A DNA stretch of 33,826 bases. Source: JBGPYB01 sp041493035. Its GTDB lineage: Bacteria > Acidobacteriota > Vicinamibacteria > Fen-336. A model generated the notes under the pieces. The model was not told the DNA's origin. It ran no database searches and saw nothing but the letters and a program-made list of their open reading frames with translations. The position numbers and the translations under genes are program-made. The stretch spans positions 1 to 33,826 of the forward strand of contig JBGPYB010000033.1 in NCBI GenBank assembly GCA_041493035.1, written 5' to 3'. This document shows, one piece after another, positions 31,374 through 33,826 of the stretch. Every line of letters begins with the position of its first letter. Position 1 is the stretch's first letter.

Positions 31374-31576
31374 GACATGCGAGCGGAGCCGGATTCATTC
31401 CGGCGAAGCGAGCGGGGGGCCCCGGGGGGCGCGGCGCAGCGCCCGCCCGGGTTCAATGAGGACATGCGAGCGGAGCCGGATTCATTCCGGCGAAGCCCCG
31501 CGATGGCAAGACGGCGCGGGACAAGCGAGCGGGGGTCCAGGGGGGGCGACGCAGTCCCCCCTTGTTTCAATAGAGG
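31374..31576 (+). repeat. Two tandem copies of a hairpin-forming repeat in the trigger factor leader
   Basis: A 36-base sequence occurs identically at 31374-31409 and 31461-31496. It contains GCCGGATTCATTCCGGC, a perfect 6-bp hairpin with a TTCAT loop. Each copy is followed by a related G/C-run block: GCGAGCGGGGG, a GGGGGGCG run, CGCAG, a C-run and TTCAAT (to 31460 and 31576). The second unit carries about 28 extra bases (near 31497-31524) with their own CCCGCG/CGCGGG stem. This fills the 291-base gap between the tRNA and the trigger factor gene together with the possible promoter. The open frames through it are translations of the repeat. Confidence 0.85.
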
Positions 31577-31584
31577 TTGCTCCG

Positions 31585-32859
31585 TTGAAAGTCGAATACG
31601 TCGAGGAAACGTCGGTCCGCAAAGCCTTGACCTTCGAGATCGAAGCCGAGGTCGTCGAAAAGGAAATCGAAGCCCGGGCCCGCGAGTACGCCCGGAGCGT
31701 GAAGCTCCCGGGCTTCCGTCCTGGCAAGACTCCCCCGGACGTCATCAAGAAGCGCTTCCGCTCGCAGGTCCTCGAGGACGTGGCCGAGGCCGTCGTCAAC
31801 AGGGTGGTCTTCAAGGAACTGGAAGGGCGCGGCCTCAAGCCTCTGGCCAATCCCCAGGTGACCGACCTCAAAATCGACGAGAACCAGCCGATGACGTTCC
31901 GGGCCGTCTTCGAGACGCTGCCCATCGTGGAGGTCCCGGAATACAAAGGCCTCGAGGCGAAGTCACGGCGCGCTGCCGTGAGCGCCGAGGACGTCGAGCG
32001 GGAGGTCGCCCGACTCCGCGAGGATGCGGCGCGCTTCGACCCCGTCGAGGGGCGACCCGCGCGCGAAGGGGATTTCGTGGTCCTGGATCTGGCCTGGCGC
32101 CCCGAGGGGGGCGGCCGTTCGGGCCGGGACGAGAACGCCATGATCGAGGTCGGCTCGAAAGAAAACCACAAGGACTTCAACGCGGGCCTCGTCGGCCTTT
32201 CGCCGGGCGAGGCCAAGGACATCAAGGTCACCTACGAAGAAGATCACCCCTCGAAGGGCCTCGCCGGCAAGACCGTGGCCTACACAGCGACCGTCAAGGG
32301 GATCAAAGAGAAGGTGCTCCCCGAGGCCGACGACGAGTTCGCCAAGGACTTGGACTTCGAAACCCTTGCGGCACTCGAGGATGACATCCGCAAGCGTCTC
32401 ACGGCCGCCGAGGAACGGAAGATCGACCGCGAGACGAAAGGGGCCCTCGTCGAAGCCCTCGTCCTGAAGGCGTCTTTCGAGGTGCCCGAGGCCCTCGTTG
32501 AGCGCCACATGAACGCCCGCACCGAGAACGCGGCGCGGAGCCTCGCGATGCAGGGGATCGACCCCACGAAGATCGGGATGGACTGGAAGGGTTACCGCGA
32601 AGAGCAGCGCAACGAGTCGGTGACGGCCGCCAAGGCGGACATTCTGCTCGACGAAATCGCCAAACGGGAGGGAATCGAAGCGACCGACGGCGAGGTCGAC
32701 GCCGAGATCGCGCGGCTCGCGGAGCGCATGAAGAAATCGAAGGACGCGGTGCGCCTCGCCATGGAGAAGGAAGGCGATCTGACCGCGCTCCGCGCGAGGA
32801 TTCGCGAGGATAAGACCCTTGACTTGCTCAAGGCCGATGCTAGACTGGAATTCGAATGA
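31585..32859 (+). CDS. tig: Trigger factor, ribosome-associated chaperone
   Basis: A 424-residue protein, usual length. The start is TTG at 31585 with AGAGG (31572-31576) 8 bases upstream; an open frame continues upstream to 31264 but is repeat and tRNA sequence. The N-terminal ribosome-docking signature GFRPGK is at about 43-48, followed by the PPIase (FKBP-like) domain at about 155-245 (GDFVVLDLAW ... KVTYEEDHPSKGLAGKTVAY) and a long helical C-terminal chaperone domain. It binds nascent chains at the ribosome exit. First gene of the tig-clpP-clpX operon, with its stop overlapping the clpP start (ATGA). Confidence 0.95.
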   Translation: MKVEYVEETSVRKALTFEIEAEVVEKEIEARAREYARSVKLPGFRPGKTPPDVIKKRFRSQVLEDVAEAVVNRVVFKELEGRGLKPLANPQVTDLKIDENQPMTFRAVFETLPIVEVPEYKGLEAKSRRAAVSAEDVEREVARLREDAARFDPVEGRPAREGDFVVLDLAWRPEGGGRSGRDENAMIEVGSKENHKDFNAGLVGLSPGEAKDIKVTYEEDHPSKGLAGKTVAYTATVKGIKEKVLPEADDEFAKDLDFETLAALEDDIRKRLTAAEERKIDRETKGALVEALVLKASFEVPEALVERHMNARTENAARSLAMQGIDPTKIGMDWKGYREEQRNESVTAAKADILLDEIAKREGIEATDGEVDAEIARLAERMKKSKDAVRLAMEKEGDLTALRARIREDKTLDLLKADARLEFE

Positions 32860-33467
32860 AGGCGATCTCGCCGCAGGCGGGCACGCTGGTCCCGATGGTC
32901 GTGGAGCAGACGGCTCGAGGCGAGCGGGCGTACGACATCTACTCGCGCCTTCTCAAAGACAACATCGTTTTCATCGGCACCGCCATCGACGACATGGTGG
33001 CAAACCTGATCATCGCGCAGCTCCTCTTCCTCGACGCTGAAGATCCCGAGAAAGACGTCCACGTCTACATCAACAGCCCCGGGGGCTCCACGACGGCGGG
33101 GATGGCGATCTATGACACGATGCAGCTCATTCGCCCCGACGTCCAGACGATCTGCGTCGGGCAGGCCGCATCGATGGGCGCCGTCCTGCTCGCCGCGGGA
33201 ACCCCGGGAAAGCGCTTCGCGCTCCCCAACTCCCGCATCCTGATCCACCAACCCTGGGGCGGCACTCAGGGTCAGGCGTCGGACATCGCCATCCAAGCCA
33301 AGGAAATCCTGCGGATCAAGGACCGGCTGAACCAGATCCTGGCGTTGCACACGAAGCAGAGCCTGGAGAAGATCGTCTCCGACGCCGACCGCGACTTCAT
33401 CATGGATGCCGCCCAGGCGAAGGACTATGGTATCGTCGATCAGGTCATCAGCAGGCGTGAGAAGTGA
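32856..33467 (+). CDS. clpP: ATP-dependent Clp protease proteolytic subunit
   Basis: A 203-residue ClpP of standard length; ATG overlaps the tig stop. The catalytic triad is complete: Ser106 (GQAASMGA), His131 (RILIHQPWGG) and Asp180 (DADRDF), each exactly five residues before the E. coli positions. The short N-terminus through VPMVVEQTARGERAYDIYS includes the axial-pore loops and a likely propeptide. ClpP forms a tetradecameric barrel fed by ClpX, whose gene follows after 67 bases. Confidence 0.97.
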   Translation: MKAISPQAGTLVPMVVEQTARGERAYDIYSRLLKDNIVFIGTAIDDMVANLIIAQLLFLDAEDPEKDVHVYINSPGGSTTAGMAIYDTMQLIRPDVQTICVGQAASMGAVLLAAGTPGKRFALPNSRILIHQPWGGTQGQASDIAIQAKEILRIKDRLNQILALHTKQSLEKIVSDADRDFIMDAAQAKDYGIVDQVISRREK

Positions 33468-33515
33468 TGAGAGACTGCGGGTGCGAACGGCGTACTGACG
33501 GCCTCAGACCAGAGC

Positions 33516-33536
33516 TGCGAGCGAAGCGGGATTCAT
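33516..33536 (+). repeat. Diverged third copy of the leader repeat at the clpX start
   Basis: TGCGAGCGAAGCGGGATTCA matches bases 31378-31397 and the second copy at 18 of 20 positions, and the match continues through T at 33536. It stops inside the clpX ATG, so the repeat supplies part of the initiation region. No standard ribosome site is seen before this ATG. The hairpin's second arm is lost here. Confidence 0.5.
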
Positions 33537-33826
33537 GAAAAAAGGCGGCGAAACCGAGATCCTTCGCTGCTCGTTCTGCAACAAGGATCAAAACGACGTC
33601 CGCAAGCTCATCGCGGGCCCGACGGTCTTCATCTGCGACGAGTGCGTCGACGTCTGCAACGACATCATCGCCGACGACCGCCGCGTCGAGGGACGCTCCT
33701 ACAAGTCGAGCCTGCCGGTTCCCCACGAGATCAAGAAATTCCTCGACGAGTACGTCATCGGCCAGGACCAGGCCAAGAAGAAGCTGGCCGTGGCCGTGTA
33801 CAACCACTACAAGCGGATCGAGATCT
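33535..33826 (+). CDS. clpX: Clp protease ATPase subunit ClpX, 3' end outside the window
   Basis: The first 97 residues are present. A C4 zinc-binding domain opens the protein (CSFCNK ... CDECVDVC, about residues 12-41), used for dimerisation and adaptor binding, then LPVPHEIKKFLDEYVIGQDQ, the lead-in to the AAA+ domain; the Walker motifs lie beyond the edge. The ATG at 33535 is placed by homology; the upstream region is a diverged copy of the leader repeat with no clear ribosome site. ClpX unfolds tagged proteins and feeds them to ClpP. Confidence 0.96.
   Translation, partial: MKKGGETEILRCSFCNKDQNDVRKLIAGPTVFICDECVDVCNDIIADDRRVEGRSYKSSLPVPHEIKKFLDEYVIGQDQAKKKLAVAVYNHYKRIEI

Noticed and set aside
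31374..31576. CRISPR array
   Set aside because: Only two identical repeats, each itself a hairpin followed by a related, not unique, block; no cas genes are present.

Overview
The window is a high-GC chromosomal stretch with very few AT-rich islands, tightly packed operons, many GTG/TTG starts and several stop/start overlaps. An FG-GAP/ASPIC-UnbV protein, an ECF sigma factor of the type normally paired with a Ser/Thr kinase, a bifunctional rhamnulose-phosphate aldolase/dehydrogenase, an M61 peptidase and a trigger factor-clpP-clpX operon suggest an Acidobacteriota-like (perhaps Thermoanaerobaculia-like) environmental bacterium. This placement is an inference from gene content. No marker gene was compared.

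Layout. (1) 1-1419: the end of an AbiE-type toxin-antitoxin pair, antitoxin cut by the window edge. (2) 1493-7399, plus strand: a five-gene, translationally coupled operon with a lipoprotein sugar-binding protein, a ribose-type ABC ATPase and permease, a ribokinase-family kinase, and a secreted ADP-ribosylglycohydrolase-fold enzyme. This looks like a scavenging route: cleave a ribosylated compound outside the cytoplasm, import the pentose, phosphorylate it. (3) 7384-8556, minus: nagA, with a good sigma70-type promoter and a palindromic operator. (4) 8901-15990, minus: an L-rhamnose catabolic operon (rhaEW aldolase/dehydrogenase, rhaI isomerase, an ABC ATPase without its own permease or binding protein, and a secreted FG-GAP protein). 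Just upstream lies the last 30 codons of a LUD/LutC-type gene, a remnant of a longer ancestral operon.

(5) 16128-20091: small genes: a PKD lipoprotein, a SMI1/KNR4 (SUKH) protein, a SRAP/HMCES-type DNA-protein crosslink protein, an SDH-family Clp-fold serine proteinase, a strong hairpin between convergent genes, a secreted small protein and a lipoprotein. (6) 20251-25999: an ECF sigma gene whose partner kinase survives only as a start-codon-proximal stub, then a minus-strand operon of M61 peptidase, prephenate dehydratase, Xaa-Pro aminopeptidase and HEAT-repeat protein. (7) 26093-28359: two further toxin-antitoxin modules (Phd/PIN and RelE/Phd) around an unrecognised secreted or membrane-anchored protein and a 300-base stretch with decayed coding. 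(8) 28445-31166: a MocR-type regulator divergent from a GNAT acetyltransferase-PhzF pair, with overlapping divergent promoters inside an inverted repeat. (9) 31207-33826: tRNA-Leu(UAG), a repeat-filled leader, then trigger factor, clpP and the start of clpX (protein quality control). A hairpin-forming repeat occurs twice in the trigger factor leader and once, diverged, across the clpX start codon.

Best candidates for something undescribed are the secreted ADP-ribosylglycohydrolase/ribose-uptake operon, the hairpin repeat family in the tig-clpPX operon, and the shared palindromic motif around the nagA promoter.
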